Assembly: GCA_030734395.1 (NCBI GenBank)
Contig: JAUZTG010000041.1
Coordinates: 744,001-808,000 of the forward strand
Direction: 5' to 3'
Length of the DNA stretch: 64,000 nucleotides
From: Sarocladium kiliense
Lineage: Eukaryota > Ascomycota > Sordariomycetes > Hypocreales > Sarocladiaceae
The translations under genes were made by a program, and so were the position numbers. The notes below the pieces were generated by a model that was given only the letters and a program-made list of their open reading frames with translations, searched no databases and had not been told where the DNA came from. Position 1 is the first letter of the stretch, and each line of letters opens with the position of its first letter. Positions 45,963 through 58,447 of the stretch are shown piece by piece.

Positions 45963-46438
45963 ATGGTACGCGCACCAATTGCCCGGTTCCTTAACAATAG
46001 CCACGAGACTAACAAACATCAAGGTGTTCATTCTAGGAGTCAACTTCGCCGAGGGCCGCCTGGTCCAAGTACGAATCCCTTCCATCCCCCAATCTCGAGA
46101 ACGAGCCGAAACTAACCCATCCCCTTCAGAATGCCCTCCAATCCTTCTACGGCCTCGGCCCAACACACTCCGCCCGTATCATGGCCAAACACTCCATCCA
46201 CAAGCTCGCAAAAGTCGGCTCCCTAGCCCCTAGGACCGTCACCCTCCTGACCGCCGAGCTGGGCCAGATGACCCTCGACAACGATGCGCGAAAGGTCGTG
46301 CAGGAGAATATTCGAAGACTGAAGGATATGGGTGCCTATAGGGGGAGGAGACATGCTATGGGCTTGCCCGTGAGGGGACAGCGGACAAGGAACCAGACAA
46401 AGACAGCGACCAAGTTGAACAGGATGCTGAGGCGGTAG
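45963..46438 (+). CDS. sws2: Mitochondrial small-subunit ribosomal protein uS13m (Sws2)
   Basis: Mitoribosome small-subunit head protein. I read three coding exons: 45963-45965 (only ATG), 46024-46068 and 46130-46438, giving 118 aa. The protein starts MVFILGVNF, as in fungal homologues, has the helix-two-turn-helix RIMAKHSIHKLAKVG and ends in the basic RGRRHAMGLPVRGQRTRNQTKTATKL signature of S13. Introns are 58 and 61 nt; the second has CTAAC and TTCAG. Without the first intron the ATG reads into a different frame that stops, so the micro-exon is required. No presequence is obvious beyond the basic protein itself. Convergent with the dipeptidase. Confidence 0.9.
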
Positions 46439-46616
46439 AGGAAGTCGCGAGATGGATATGTTACGAGGAATGGTCCAGGGGGGTTAGAATTCACGGAGTT
46501 GGCACAGGCTGCGGCGACAGCATGTTATTCCAGCTGTATTATCAATGTACAAAATGAAACGCTGCCTAATGCAAGAAGATCTCTGTCTGTGTATCTAAGA
46601 TCGGGGCCAACAAAAT

Positions 46617-48282
46617 TCAAATCCACTCCCGCAAACCCTTCTCAAACAGTTTCGGCTCGTCATCCTCCATGATAGGAGCAATGGCAGCCTGCATCACCGT
46701 TGCAACCCGATCAACCTCCTTCCAAACCCGCAGCACATTGCCTCCAATGATGCCTCGGATATCAGACTCGGACACCCCCTTCTTGAGTAGGGCAGCAACA
46801 AGGTCAGGATACTTGCTCACGTCCTCCAGGCCCTTCGGCACATCCATAATGCCGTCAAAGTCCGTCCCGATACCAACATGTGCGTAACCGATCAGCTCAC
46901 CGATGTGCATGATGTGCTTCACTACCTGGTCGAGCGTCGCGTCCTCAGGAACATACTCGGGTAGACCAGACGGATCTGATTCGGAGGCTCGGCATGAGAT
47001 GAATTGGGGAGCAATGTTGACCATGACAACTGAGTTGCGCCGTTTGACTAGCTGGAGGATGTCGTCTTTCACGTTGCGCGGGTGAGGGCAGATGCTATAG
47101 GCGGAGGAGTGGGAGTAGATTGGAGGAGCAATGGATCCATCCCAGTCTCCCTTGCCTGCCAGCACGTCACGCATAGTATCATCGCTGCAAAGAATGTTAG
47201 CGGTCATTCATGAATAGAAGCCAAGGCACTGGGTTCGAGACATACCTGACGTGTGCGAGATCGACGATCATGCCAATACGGTTCATCTCGTGCACGAGTT
47301 TCTGTCCCAGGGGACTAACACCTCCCCAGAGCGGCTCCGCGATCTTCGCCCCTTCCTCGACAAGCGCAGCATCAGCAAACTTGTTGTGGCAGTTGTGCGT
47401 GAGCGTGGCATAGCGGACGCCGAGATCCCGGTAGAGGCGGAGGTTGGAGACCTTGTTGCCGATCTGGTGAAGGCCCTCAACACCCAAGGGTGAGATGAGC
47501 TTCCCGGCCTTGAAGGCCTTGTATGCGTTAGAGCTGTCAACGTGCTGCGAAAACTGCTTGGGGTACAGGTCCTGCAGCCTGTTCATCATATCGATCTGAC
47601 TGAGGGTGAATTGGACAGCTGAGATGTTTGTTAGCTCTGCGATGTTTGAATTCATATGCAGTGCACTCACCCGGGGCGTAGTTCTCGTCCGAGAAGTCTG
47701 AGTAATTCTTGGGACATTGAGCGAACACGCTCCAGAAAGCACCACCGGAAAGCCCATCTCTAAGGCGCCTAAGATCAACATGTCCTTTAAGATCGCCGTT
47801 TTCAAAAGGTTCTCTGAAGTCCTGGTCATAGATGTGGTTGCCAAAGAATGCGCGGACGGCAATAGGGAAGTCTACATGACCATCTAGATGGTGTCAGTAT
47901 CAGCGCTGGCTATTTAATCACATAAACGCCCATCGTTCCGACAGACACGCCGTTGACTTGACATACCTATGAGTGGCGACTTGGCCAGGATTCGCCGGGC
48001 CTTCTCCTCAACAGTGCGAGCAGGCCGCTGCACAGAATGCGACACAGTACCGTACGCATTCCTCACAGTTGACGGACAAAGACCAGCAAATAAGAATGAC
48101 AAGACAGCAAATGAGATGAACCATCGAGCAGCCATGCTCGACCGCCGCGGTGGCCGCGAAGCATCGTCATCTATGCTGTCGCGAGAGGTCTTATCGGAAG
48201 GGACGGAACTATGGCTGGGCAGGTCAACCTCCTCGTCGCCAGCGACGGGCTTGTACTTGTGTCTGTGACCGAGAGGTGCCAT
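46617..48282 (-). CDS. Membrane dipeptidase, peptidase family M19, membrane-anchored
   Basis: Zinc dipeptidase of the renal dipeptidase family. Exons 48282-47967, 47883-47671, 47618-47246 and 47184-46617 give 489 aa. The ATG at 48282 begins MAPLGHRHKYKPVAG; a disordered cytosolic segment precedes a single membrane helix at about 54-70, so a type II orientation is likely. The catalytic domain starts at DGHVDFP with the H-x-D zinc ligands (H108, D110). Further family motifs are LTHNCHNKFAD, IVDLAHVSDDTM, YSHSSAYSICPHPRNV and GIGTDFDG. Three introns of 52-83 nt, all in phase. In mammals the enzyme hydrolyses dipeptides such as Cys-Gly and some beta-lactams; the fungal substrate is unknown. Many fungal M19 enzymes are cytosolic, so the N-terminal anchor is notable. 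Confidence 0.92.
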
Positions 48283-49640
48283 GGTAAAATGAGTGAGATG
48301 GCCAGAGCCCCGTAGAGTACGAAAGCCGTGCAATTGCCAATCTCGTGATATCAGGATGCTGGCTTGAGTGAGGTTGTTGTCAAGGGCGGAAAGTCCGACG
48401 GCGACATTGGTAATTGGAGGGGAGATGGTGGCGGCATCCCTGCAGGGTTAGGAGGGTTGGTGAGTTGGGAGCCTCGTTCTCGCTTTCGCAGATGGTACAT
48501 ACTCAGACCTGGTATGAATCTTGCATCTAGTGTTCAGGCTACGGGGGTTTCTATGTGCCTTTGAAGCCCTGAGTCTACGCATCACATGTTGTATATGCAC
48601 AGCTCTGAGATTGGTCAGATGAGCTGCATGCCACGGCTCTTGGTGTTCATCACCAGCCAGGCTATGTTTGGTATATGGTGCCAGGCTAGGCCAGGGCTCC
48701 CGCGCCCGTGGCCATCAAAGCAAATCAGAACGATTGCAAGACTGGATCCAGTGTAGTAGTCTGACACTGAGCCAGGGTGCCACAATGTTTTTTCCTGTCC
48801 CTGCAATCCCAAGCATTGCTGCTGACTGACTCAGGATGCAGCCGGGTTAGAGCGCGAGCTGCAGGAACCGCTGCTTCACCTGGGATCTTCAGCGCCAGCC
48901 ATTGAACCCTTAGCGACCCTTTTTAGCTGCCCCCAAATGCCGTTCAGGCCGTTGACGGAGCCTCTTAGCGCGACACTGCCCCTGGAAATGCCACCTCGTA
49001 CCCATCGCAGCCAATCAGCAGCTGCGCCACCCCCCCAGCACCTTCAGCTCGCAGCTCCTTGGACACGACACTGACGTGTGTTTCCCGGGTTTGACACTTT
49101 GGCCAGCCTGCCATCCCATCACCACCTTGTTCTTCTTCACCTTCGAGCCTCGTCTCGAGAATCATTGCCTACCTTTGTGTCGACGGCGCATTCCTTGTCT
49201 ACGACTTCTTTCCTTACGTCTCTGTCTTTGACGACTTTCGCTCGCATTGCTGCTAGCCAGCCTCGGTCTGCTGTCTCATTCACTGCAGTTAGCCAGCCTT
49301 CTCCCCCACTGCGTCACCCTCGATCGTCCACAAACTAACGAGTACAAAGCGAGACAATCCTCGGTGACGAAGCCTCCCGTTGCGTTTCCAAAGGTCTCAC
49401 CTGATCCACCACCACCCATTTCTGCACCGTGTCTCGTCATTGCATCACCGACAATCCAGGCGCGACTCCAACTCTTGCCCCCCGTGGCCCAATTCCCATC
49501 CTTCTTCCAGCTGTTCCTCGCGACACCGACGCTACTGCCTGCTCTCGATTTCGATCATCGCACTCCCTTCCCCATCTCTTGGCTTTTTGCGATCCGAATC
49601 CAACACATCTATCGAGGCTGGGAGCCGGGTGTAGCTCAAC
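48283..49640. promoter_or_regulatory. Divergent promoter/leader of the dipeptidase and the RhoGAP gene
   Basis: 1.36 kb. The right half (about 49.1-49.64 kb) is strongly C/T-rich, typical of a long 5' leader. No conserved frame seen. Confidence 0.5.
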
Positions 49641-52375
49641 ATGCCTAGTTTCGCAGATTCTTTCTGGTCCAGCGACTATGCTGCAGGTTTGTGCCCACGT
49701 CATCCTTCCGCTCTGGAGCGTCCCCTGCTGATCCAGCTGCGCAGGCCTTGGAGTGTTGTTCGGCAAGCTCAACCAGGGCATCCAAGAGAACCGCCAAGTC
49801 CTGGCGATAGCTCGTATGCGCGCAGAGGCTGAGGATTCATACGGACAGCGCCTGGCCGACATCGTTCCGAACGCAGACAAAATCACCAACGGCTTCTCCC
49901 AAGATGACGGAGCTACCGCTCGGAAGGTGCGCAAATCTCTCTCTGTCTCGACTGAAGTCCCGGAAACTAACCAAGAATTCAACAGGCATTCGACGGTATG
50001 CGAGGCGAGATGCAAGACGCAGCCCGAACCCACCAGCGCATGGCTCAAAGCATTCGCGATCTTGTCGTCAACCCCTTCTCTCGCTGGTGCGATGCTCACG
50101 AGGATCGTGTCTCAGCGTCACAAGAAGAGCTTCACTCCCGACTCAAGGCTCACGACCGTCAGGCCGAGACTGTCAAGAAGCTACGCTCGAACTACTTCAA
50201 CAAATGCCGCCTCGTCGAAGATCTCGAAGAGGAAGAGAAATTAGGTTTCCAGGACCCTGAAGCCACTCCCACGCCGCCATCCGGTCAGCAAATTCCAGAG
50301 ATCAAGGTGCAACCGCACAAAGAACCTGTCGAAGACGAGGACGACGAGATATACGAGATTGGCGACGAAGTTTACCAGCCAGAGCAAATGAGGAAGATCT
50401 TGTCGCACATGCTTTCCTCTATTACCATGGGCGAGACCAAGGTTCCCATTCTGGGCACATACATCAACACTTCTTCGGGCTCAGACATCGTCGAATATCT
50501 TCAGCGCAGCATGGGCTCAACTAGTGTCAGCTACGCCGAGCGCATCGGTCAGGATCTCATTACAAACGGTCTTTTGCGACTTATTGGCAATGTTGGAAGC
50601 ACTTTCGCCAACAGCTCCAAGATGCACTACCAATGGCGGCCCAAGGCTTTCAAGCTGGCTGGTCTCCCCGAAAAGAAGCAGGCCCTCAGTCGCACTTTCT
50701 CCATGCCCTCGGCAGGGTCTGAAGGTGGAGATTCACCCGTCGTAGGCACTGTGAGCGAGTACCTGGAGAAGTGGAACATGCTCCCCAATCAATATCCCAA
50801 TGAAACCCCGGGCCAGAGGCTGCAGCGTGAGGCGAGAGAGGCAGATACCAGGTACAAGGCTGGTGTGCGTCGCTTGGACGAGTTGCGGTGCGAGCTTGAG
50901 GAGGCCATAATGCTGCATCTCAAGTTCCTGGAGCGTTGTGAGCTGGACAGGCTCAAAGCGCTCAAGACAGTCATCCTAGACTTCTCTGGTACGCTGGGCA
51001 ACGTCATTCCAAGCTTGCAGTCCACTGTCGACAAGATGGTTCTCTTCCAGGAGACAATCCAACCAGAGGGCGATCTGAGATACCTCTTGGAGAACTACCG
51101 CACGGGCAGCTTTGTTCCCAAGGTCGTCGTGTACGAGAACTACTACAACCGAGCTGATGAGCAGACCTTTGGTGTTGATCTCGAAGCTCGCGCCAGGGCC
51201 GACAAGAAGCGTGTACCTGTCATTGTTACAGCGATTCTTACCTACCTTGATCACCACTACCCTGAGCTGGAAGGTGATGAGGCACGGAGAGGTGTCTGGC
51301 TGGTCGATGTGCCTCTGAGTCAAACGCATAAGCTTCGCGCCCTTGTCAACGATGGCAAGAACTTCTCGCCCGATATCTTTGCCAACTTCGATATCCCGAC
51401 CGTAGCAAGTCTGCTGAAGTTGTACTTCCTCGAACTACCAGGTATGAAGCAACATTGCTGTATCGACGAATCGTTGTTGACCTCACTTTCACAGATTCCC
51501 TTGTTTCCAGTCATGTTTATGAAATCGTCCGCACTATCTATACCTCTCAATCAACCGACACCTCGGAAGCCAACCGCGTTGGCATTCTTCAGCAAACACT
51601 GTCTCAGCTTCGCCTCACCAACATTGCTACACTTGACGCCTGCATGAATCACTTCACCCGCCTCATCGAGCTTACTTCTGCGGATGAGGAATACATTTCC
51701 GCCTTTGCTACCAGCATCGCTCCATGCATTCTGCGCCCTCGCCAGGAAACATCTCTTACCATGGAAGAAAAGCATGCTTACAAGCTCGTTCGCGATCTTC
51801 TCGCCAACAAGGACCCTATCTTCAGTGAACTCAAGCGTCAATCCTCCCTCAGCCACTCTAGCAGTGTCGGCAAGGGCCCTGCTCCTGGTGGCATCGGCAA
51901 CCGCCCTCGCGCTATTAGTACGGACGAGAGCAACCGGAAAGCCCTCATGGAAGAGCGTAACAAGGCTCTCCTCGAGAAGGCCTCCTCTAGTCGTGGCCGT
52001 GCCGTTAGCCCCGGACCCAGCCCTCGCGGCGGCCATCGCCGTGACCGCAGCACCGGAGGGCCAGAAGGCCGCTTCCCCATCCAAGTGGCTAGCCCAACAC
52101 AGGCTGGCAATGACCGCCAACGGTCGAGCCTTGGCGGTGCAGTGAAGCGTGCCAGTCTTGAGGTCCCTGGTGCAGATGGCATGTCTTCCCCCGACCTCAA
52201 CGGCTCGGGCACTGCCCCAGGTGAGGACTCGCCTGCGCAGACCGACAAGAGCCATGCGCGCGGTCGGAGCACTACCAAGTTCGTCGGTGGACAGAGAATC
52301 TCTGTGGTTCCATCAGCCGAGAACACCACGCCGACTAGGGGAGTGACCTTGGAGGACAAGCCGATGGAAGACTAG
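49641..52375 (+). CDS. rgd2: F-BAR / DEP / RhoGAP protein (Rgd2-like)
   Basis: Membrane-binding regulator of Rho-type GTPases (yeast Rgd2 acts on Cdc42/Rho5). Exons 49641-49686, 49745-49926, 49986-51441 and 51495-52375 give 854 aa. The F-BAR domain starts at residue 5 (FADSFWSSDY...LGVLFGKLNQG). A DEP domain at about 220-300 is inserted in the F-BAR, with helices of the F-BAR continuing to about 455. The RhoGAP domain is at about 471-650. The tail is Ser/Pro/Arg-rich and disordered. In the GAP domain the arginine-finger position reads GVWLVD with Leu515, and the later LRELP motif reads FLELP, so catalytic activity by the usual mechanism is doubtful. Introns are 53-59 nt. Convergent with AP-3 delta. 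Confidence 0.88.
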
Positions 52376-52813
52376 TAGTCTTTTCTGTTGCGCTCGCTTG
52401 TGTTTGATGGTGTACGAGTGAGATCAAGGGGGGGGAGAAGTCGGAGATGAATACCTCATGTTTTTGTCATTCCCATGGTTGCGCTTCTCTTGTTTTCGTC
52501 CCTACCTGTCGCCTTCCCCTTCCTGTTATATAAGACTTGTACGGGTTTTTCTTTCTCTCGCGGGGAGCATGAGCCATGATTACAAAGAAGTACCTTTTAT
52601 TTTTTTTACTTGAGTCACGGGTTGGAAAAAGAGATGAGTTCACGCTTTCGAAGGATTCCCAACTTTTTCTTCTCCATTCTGGTGGGAAAGTCTAGGTAAC
52701 AGAGACACATGTGGTGATGACATATCCGTAACTGGCTTTAACAACCTGGTCGTGCAGTGTGTGTGTATCTATAAAGCTGGCGTTTTGTTCATACCATTAT
52801 GCCCAGGTACTCC
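52376..52813. other. Convergent spacer
   Basis: 438 nt between two stop codons. T-rich patches near 52590-52610 and a GT-run near 52757 fit 3' UTR/polyadenylation sequence. Confidence 0.5.
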
Positions 52814-55800
52814 TCAAACCAGCACTTCCTGAGGCTCCTCTCCCTCAGCCTTCTTCTTCTTTTTCTTCTTCTTTTCCACCACCTCCTGAGCCTCCCCCGT
52901 CCCTTCCTGCCCTTCAATGACCGCCGCCCTTGCCTTCTTCTTCTTCTTCACCTTGGGCTTCTCAACTACATTTCCCTCCTCATCGAACACCGGCTCAGCC
53001 GCCACAGTCTTCTTCTTCTTCTTCCCCTTCTTACTAGCCACCACCGTGCCCTCCACATCCACCCCCTGCGCAACCTGGATCCTCTCATTCGCCCTCTGCA
53101 TCTCCAGTCTCAGCCGTTCAACCTCCTTCATGGCGCGTTGCATTTCCACGTCTTCGCGTTCGGGGTCGATGGTGGAGTCGTCGCCTTCGAGGTTGAAGGA
53201 GCCGATATGGCTGGAGTCGACTTGTAAGAGGGAGTTTTTGAGTTTACGCGCTTTGGTCTTTGCGGCGGTGGAGTCGGCGGTGGGATCGGAGTCGTAGCTG
53301 CGGGTTTCGCCGCCGTCGAGGGTTTCGTCTGCGGCGATGATAACTTTTTGGCGAGGTTTGGGGGCAGAGGGCTTGTGGGTTGGGGCGGTGGGACTGGCGA
53401 GTTTGTTGAGGTCGAGTTCCATGATTGGGATGGAGTCGATGTCGAGATCTGGGCCGTTGTTGTCGTGAAGAATGTTGTGGATAGGGGTTGAAGTGCCTTG
53501 ACTGCGGCCACCACTGGGGATGTAGAATGGATCGTCACGGTTCCTCTCCATGCGCTCCGCTTTCCGGCGCGCAACAATGTCAGCGTCGAGGTAAGAGTCC
53601 TCGCTCGCTTGCTGATATGAGTCGACTTGATCATCCACTGGGTCTGCCAGTCTTGTGATTGCCGGTGCTGATGCGGAGGAGATGCTAGTAGGGGCAGGTC
53701 GCTCATTGTAGTACACTTCGAACTCGTCTGCCTCGGCAGAAGAAAGTGGGATACTATCTTCAGCTGACAGCAGTGCATTCAGGTTCGCGTGAATTGGCTC
53801 ATCCAGGTCGAGATCACCAGGGACAGGCACGTTACGTTGAGCCCCTGCAGCCACCGAATTCAGCTCCCATCCCTGGAAGAGAGAGGGCATAGCCTGGGTA
53901 AGCAAAAGCGGGGCATCCTGCTCACTTTCCTCTGTTGACACTGCTTGTGCTGATGCCGCCTCTGCTGTTAGCTTGAGAAGCTCCGTGAACTCGACGGCGC
54001 GGCCCTGCACCTCAAGATTCGGATGGAGAGTAAATGGCTCAAAGGCAGCGACTATGCGAGCCATGAGAAGAGTGATCCTTGACTTCCTTTGTGAAGTCCA
54101 TGGTTCGGTCTCGTCTCCAGCAATCGACGCAAAGACCTTCGCCGTAGCATGTAATGTTGTGGTTGTGACCTCGGGCACGGATGTTCGGGATAGGAGTTGC
54201 AGTAAGGCATTGAGAGTGTCTTCTGGCGAGCTCAACAGAACAGCGTACTCGCCCAGAATCCATCCGACTGATTTCAAGGACCCTGAAGTAATGAAGTGTC
54301 CAGGTGGAGTATCCGAATTTAGTTGCGCGAGGATGATCTCGGCCGCCCTGACAACGGTGCTTCTCATTGCGCGCACTTTGACGGCCACGTTTCGAAGCTC
54401 ATTACCAATTTTCTCGGACACATCGCCAGCGTTCTTCGAACTTCCGGAAGCAAAAGCTTCGGGGTCTGAGGCTCTTGGGACTGGCGCCATTCGCACAAGC
54501 TGCGTGAGGACGTCGATGTACCAATCAAAGTCGGCAACATTCGCATAATTATCCTTCGCGCACATGAATAGGATCCTCCCAATGACGTCTGCTCTGTAGT
54601 CATCTGGTAGCGGTGGTGCTTGGTCTTTCCTCCTGGCAGGTGCGGTGATGGCCTCTTCAGCCTCGTCGTCAGAGCCACCACTAGGACTAGCAGATGGTGA
54701 GGCAGACCTTGCCTTGTCTTTTGAGGGTGCAGAGGACTTGAGCTGCTTCATCAAGCGGCTCACAACTGTGGTTAAGTTGTCACTGGTGACCATCCCTTGG
54801 ACAAGATCAAGTGCCTGGATACGGATCGTGATATCGGGGCTGTCGATACACTCCAAAATGACATCCTCTTGTTGAGAAACAAGGAATGGATGGGTGAGCA
54901 CAATCTTGTTGAATGCGAGTAATGCAACGTATTTCACTATCCCCTGTTAGCTTACTGCACACAAAGCACGTTCTGAAGCACGAAACTCACAGTTCGGGTC
55001 TCCATCAATCATAATCATTCCCCTGAGCTTGTTCACACAAAGTGTCGCAATCTCATCGGAGCCCGAGACGTCCCCGCTGCTGCCCAGAATCCCACCCTGA
55101 ATAATGCCGTTGATGCATTCATAGAGCAGTGACATTGACGACGTTGTGCTCATGATGTTGGTCAACGGCGACAGCAGCTTCCGTACGAGACGTGGTTCCA
55201 ATGGGGTCAATTTCGCGAACTGGTCCCGTTAGTACTTGCTCTTGACTACGCCATTTCGAAAGCACACTCACAAGCTTGATGAGTTTGATGGCCATCCAGT
55301 TATTACCGCCATCAACAAGCAGGTCAAATAACCTAGGGGCAAGGGGCAGGAAGTCATTGGGGCGCCTCCATCCCAGCTCGCACACCACGTTGACAATGGC
55401 GGCTGTGACACTGGGGTCCTCGTTCGGATCCATCAACCGCTCCTTGATCTTGGGCCACGCAGCCCGGAGCGCTTCTGGATACACGAGGGCAAGACGGTAC
55501 AGCGTTACCAGTGTCTTTTTCCGAATGTTGGCATGGCTGTGGCTCATCCTCGGGAGCAGGTCCTGCAATGTTGAGAGGGCCAGGGATGGGGTGATGACGT
55601 GTGGGAGGGTCGCAATAGGCAGAGAGATGGTCGTCGGGGTGGTCGAGGCGAGGTCCTGCAAAGCATGTTAGATACACCGAAGATCGAAGGTAAAGCAACG
55701 CGAGCAACTGACCTTCTTCAGCAAGTTGGTCGCCAGCATGAGGACTTCAGTATCTGGTCGAAAGCTTTGCACAGCTCCGAGGTAGCCTACGCGCTTCTGG

Positions 55801-56189
55801 TGATACTTGGGCGACGACATGACCTCAAGGACGTGGAAGGAGGCCCAAGACATGTCGTGGCCGACCATCTCGAGGTAGACGAGCTTGAGCAGGGCCGTAG
55901 CCTTGACATCTGCAAGTATATGTCAGATAAAGCTGGTATAGTAGACCTGACGAGGAGGATAGTTTCGCGCATACCCATGTCCTGACTCCGGACTTCGGCG
56001 CGACATTCTTTCAGGCTCTTCTGGATGTACTCCTTCTCGTTGCCCTTGTGGTGCCGCAGCCCCCGGATGAGGTCGTACAGCGATTTCTCGAACCTAAGCA
56101 CAGTCCCCATCAGCAAAGTGCCCTCTTCCAATACCTAATATGGCTTCGGCCGGAGTTTGGGGGATGTCTAGGACTTCGTCATCGTACAT
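52814..56189 (-). CDS. apl5: AP-3 adaptor complex delta subunit (Apl5)
   Basis: Large subunit of the AP-3 adaptor that sorts cargo from Golgi/endosomes to the vacuole. I read six exons: 56189-56188, 56093-55975, 55909-55713, 55655-55272, 55219-54991 and 54936-52814 (1017 aa). The adaptin N-terminal trunk is clear: FEKSLYDLIRGLRHHKGNE, DVKATALLKLVYLEM, DMSWASFHVLEVMSS, KRVGYLGAVQSF and LTPLEPRLVRKLLSPLT. After about residue 620 come linker and Lys-rich ends. The start is uncertain. An intron (56187-56094) splitting the start codon AT|G would give MFEKSLYDL, the family N-terminus. An unspliced ATG at 56110 (MGTVLRFEKS) is the alternative. The remaining introns are 52-65 nt and in phase. Confidence 0.88.
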
Positions 56190-57003
56190 GTTGGCGGTGG
56201 TGATGCCCCACGCGGGGCGGTCACGGCTTAAGGACGCAAGCCAGCTGTATGCGCCGAGGTCACCGAGGTCATGCTGATCTGCAGCGTCAAATCAGGAGGT
56301 CGCTCGCGTACGGGAGATAGTAGAAATTCGGCGGCCCGGATGTTGCGCCGTGGCAGGTCGTCGACGAGGTGGCAGTAGTCTCGTGATGATGATGGAGGTG
56401 GTTGTGGAGGGCTCCAGCTTCGTGGTCGCTGGCCGGTGACACAATCGTCCGCCGTGTACCTGAGCCAAAGTGGGGTATCGTTTCCTGGGCACTACTCCGA
56501 ACTACCTACTGCCCAATCTAACACTTTCTTTCCTGACAATTTTTGACTTGAAAAGACTTATACTGTCCCTTTTCATATTTCTGGAAACTTTCAGGATCAT
56601 CTGTTGTTTGTATATGTTTCCTTTGGAATGCTTAGACATTTGATTCAATCTTCATCTTATTACGTCTGTTACTTGGACGTGCTACAGGGTGCCCCAGAGA
56701 GTAAACTGAATAGATCCAAAACAAAGCCGGGTTCGTTGATCTGCACATCTTAACTGATTCGGAAGCAGAGCCTTGGGAGGAATCATGCCCCTAACGAGCA
56801 CGCCGCGAAACATGACTCGGCCAAGGCGTTCCACGAAAGCAAGTCAACTACACCCTGAGCTGCTCCTCAAACTACATCTCAAGGCCGAGGCGAAGCTATG
56901 CATGAATTTAGGAAAAGAACACATGTTTGGTCTCACTACCCGTCCATCTGTGCATGACATAAAGGGCCTCTGAAGATTAATGCAGACAATTGCTCCTTGC
57001 AAT
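56190..57003. other. apl5 upstream region
   Basis: 814 nt. It holds the apl5 promoter/leader and the ankyrin gene's 3' flank. No additional gene supported. Confidence 0.5.
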
Positions 57004-58447
57004 TCACTCGTCTTCTCCTTTGAGGGGTGCTTTTACTGGTTCTTCTTCCTTGACACGCGTCTTTTTCTCGTCTCCCTCTTCTTTGAAGCGTGCTTCGTCT
57101 TCTTGTTCCGTTTTGATCTTTTTGGCACTTCCTCCCTCTCCATCGTCCGAGTCGTGGGTCCGCTTGATTTGCTTTGCCTTAGCTTCCCGGGCACGCAACC
57201 TCTTGAGTTGTTCGAATTGCAGAACATGTTGTTGAAATGTGCTCTCCACCTCGCGCCACTCGTTCATGATCGAGTATAGGTACATAGCCGGAGGGTGTGG
57301 AGACAGCTTCTTCGCAGGGTCGGCGCCGTTCAATAGCAACCAGCACACATATCGCCAGTCCATGAGGTACTTTGCGTGCGAGAGCGGCGTCGCTGGGATT
57401 GTGAGCGTAGGCATGCTCGTCCGAGATTCTCTGAGATTGAACCTAGGAAGTCACGATGATCAGCTTTCCTTTCCATGACTGATTGTGACGGTAACATAGT
57501 TTGTTGACTTACACGTTAGTTTCTCCATCAATATCTTCACCCAGCTCAATCAAGTAAGCTGCCGTCTCGAACCTTGTTGATAAGTCAGGCCACTTCATTT
57601 CCATATCTTTCTTCCATGCCACCTGCATGTACGCTTCGTCCGCTGCCACAACCCGTTCTGCAAAAGACTTCCTCCTTACAAGGCTATGCAATGACGTGTC
57701 GTTAAGTTTCGCGTTCCCTCGCTCAATCAGCATCGCGATGGCCTCCTTTTTGGCGCCGCAATTTACCGCCATTTCCAGAACGTCCCCGCGATCTCTTTGC
57801 ACTGTATAGTCATCGCCTAGGTTATCATCCTTTGAGAGGGTTGTAGGGTAAAGGTATCGGGCGATGGATGCATCTGCACCGGAGTCGAGCAGGAAGTTGA
57901 GCATGTCCAGATCAAGGACGCAGCGTGGATAATGCAGCGCGACCTCTTGTCGAGGCATACAACGCGGCTGGTCAGTCTCTTTACCCCGTTGTAAGGGCCC
58001 TAGCACTTGATTCGGGTGCCATGAGCCGAACTTTTGGAGTATTTTGAGCAAAGGTAATAGCTTGAGACTGCCGCTCGTGAAAATGCTTTGGTATTCCGCA
58101 ATAGACGGCCATTCCCCAAAACTATTCGCGAGATCGTATTCCTTGTACTTGATGCAGCGGCGAAAGCACCGGAAATGAAGTTTTGCCTCGGTCTTTGTGA
58201 GGAGCAATTCCACGATTTCGAGTTGGAAGTTCTGGCAAGCTTCTTCGAGTGCATACGCTAAGCTTGCATCAGAAAGTTGAGACTTTGTCTCAAGGTGTTC
58301 GCGCACCTGAGCTAGGTTACCCTGAGAGCATGCTGCGTAAAGAGGAGCGTTGGGATCTTCCTCAGTAACTGGTGGTGAGTTCTGGTACGGCGGCCGTGGT
58401 ACGGGCGGGGGAAGAGGTGGGAAAGTCGGGCGCATCCGAGCAGCCAT
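57004..58447 (-). CDS. Ankyrin-repeat-like protein with SUMO-site-like tail
   Basis: Exons 58447-57513 and 57442-57004 (70-nt intron) give 457 aa. The N-terminus is Pro-rich (FPPLPPPVPRPPYQNSPP). Ankyrin-type units follow: PLYAACSQGNLAQVREHLE, ALEEACQNFQLEIVELLLT, DLDMLNFLLDSGADASIARYL, VLEMAVNCGAKKEAIAMLIERG, TAAYLIELGEDIDGETN, and across the splice WRYVCWLLLNGADP. These are degenerate, so repeat number is uncertain. The C-terminal 80 residues are highly charged, with a basic patch AKQIKRTH and two psi-K-x-E motifs (IKTE, VKEE) of the SUMO type. Fungal ankyrin proteins of this shape are mostly uncharacterised; partner unknown. Confidence 0.7.

Noticed and set aside
53128..53778. 216-codon second minus-strand frame
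   Set aside because: Shifted frame inside the long last exon of AP-3 delta.
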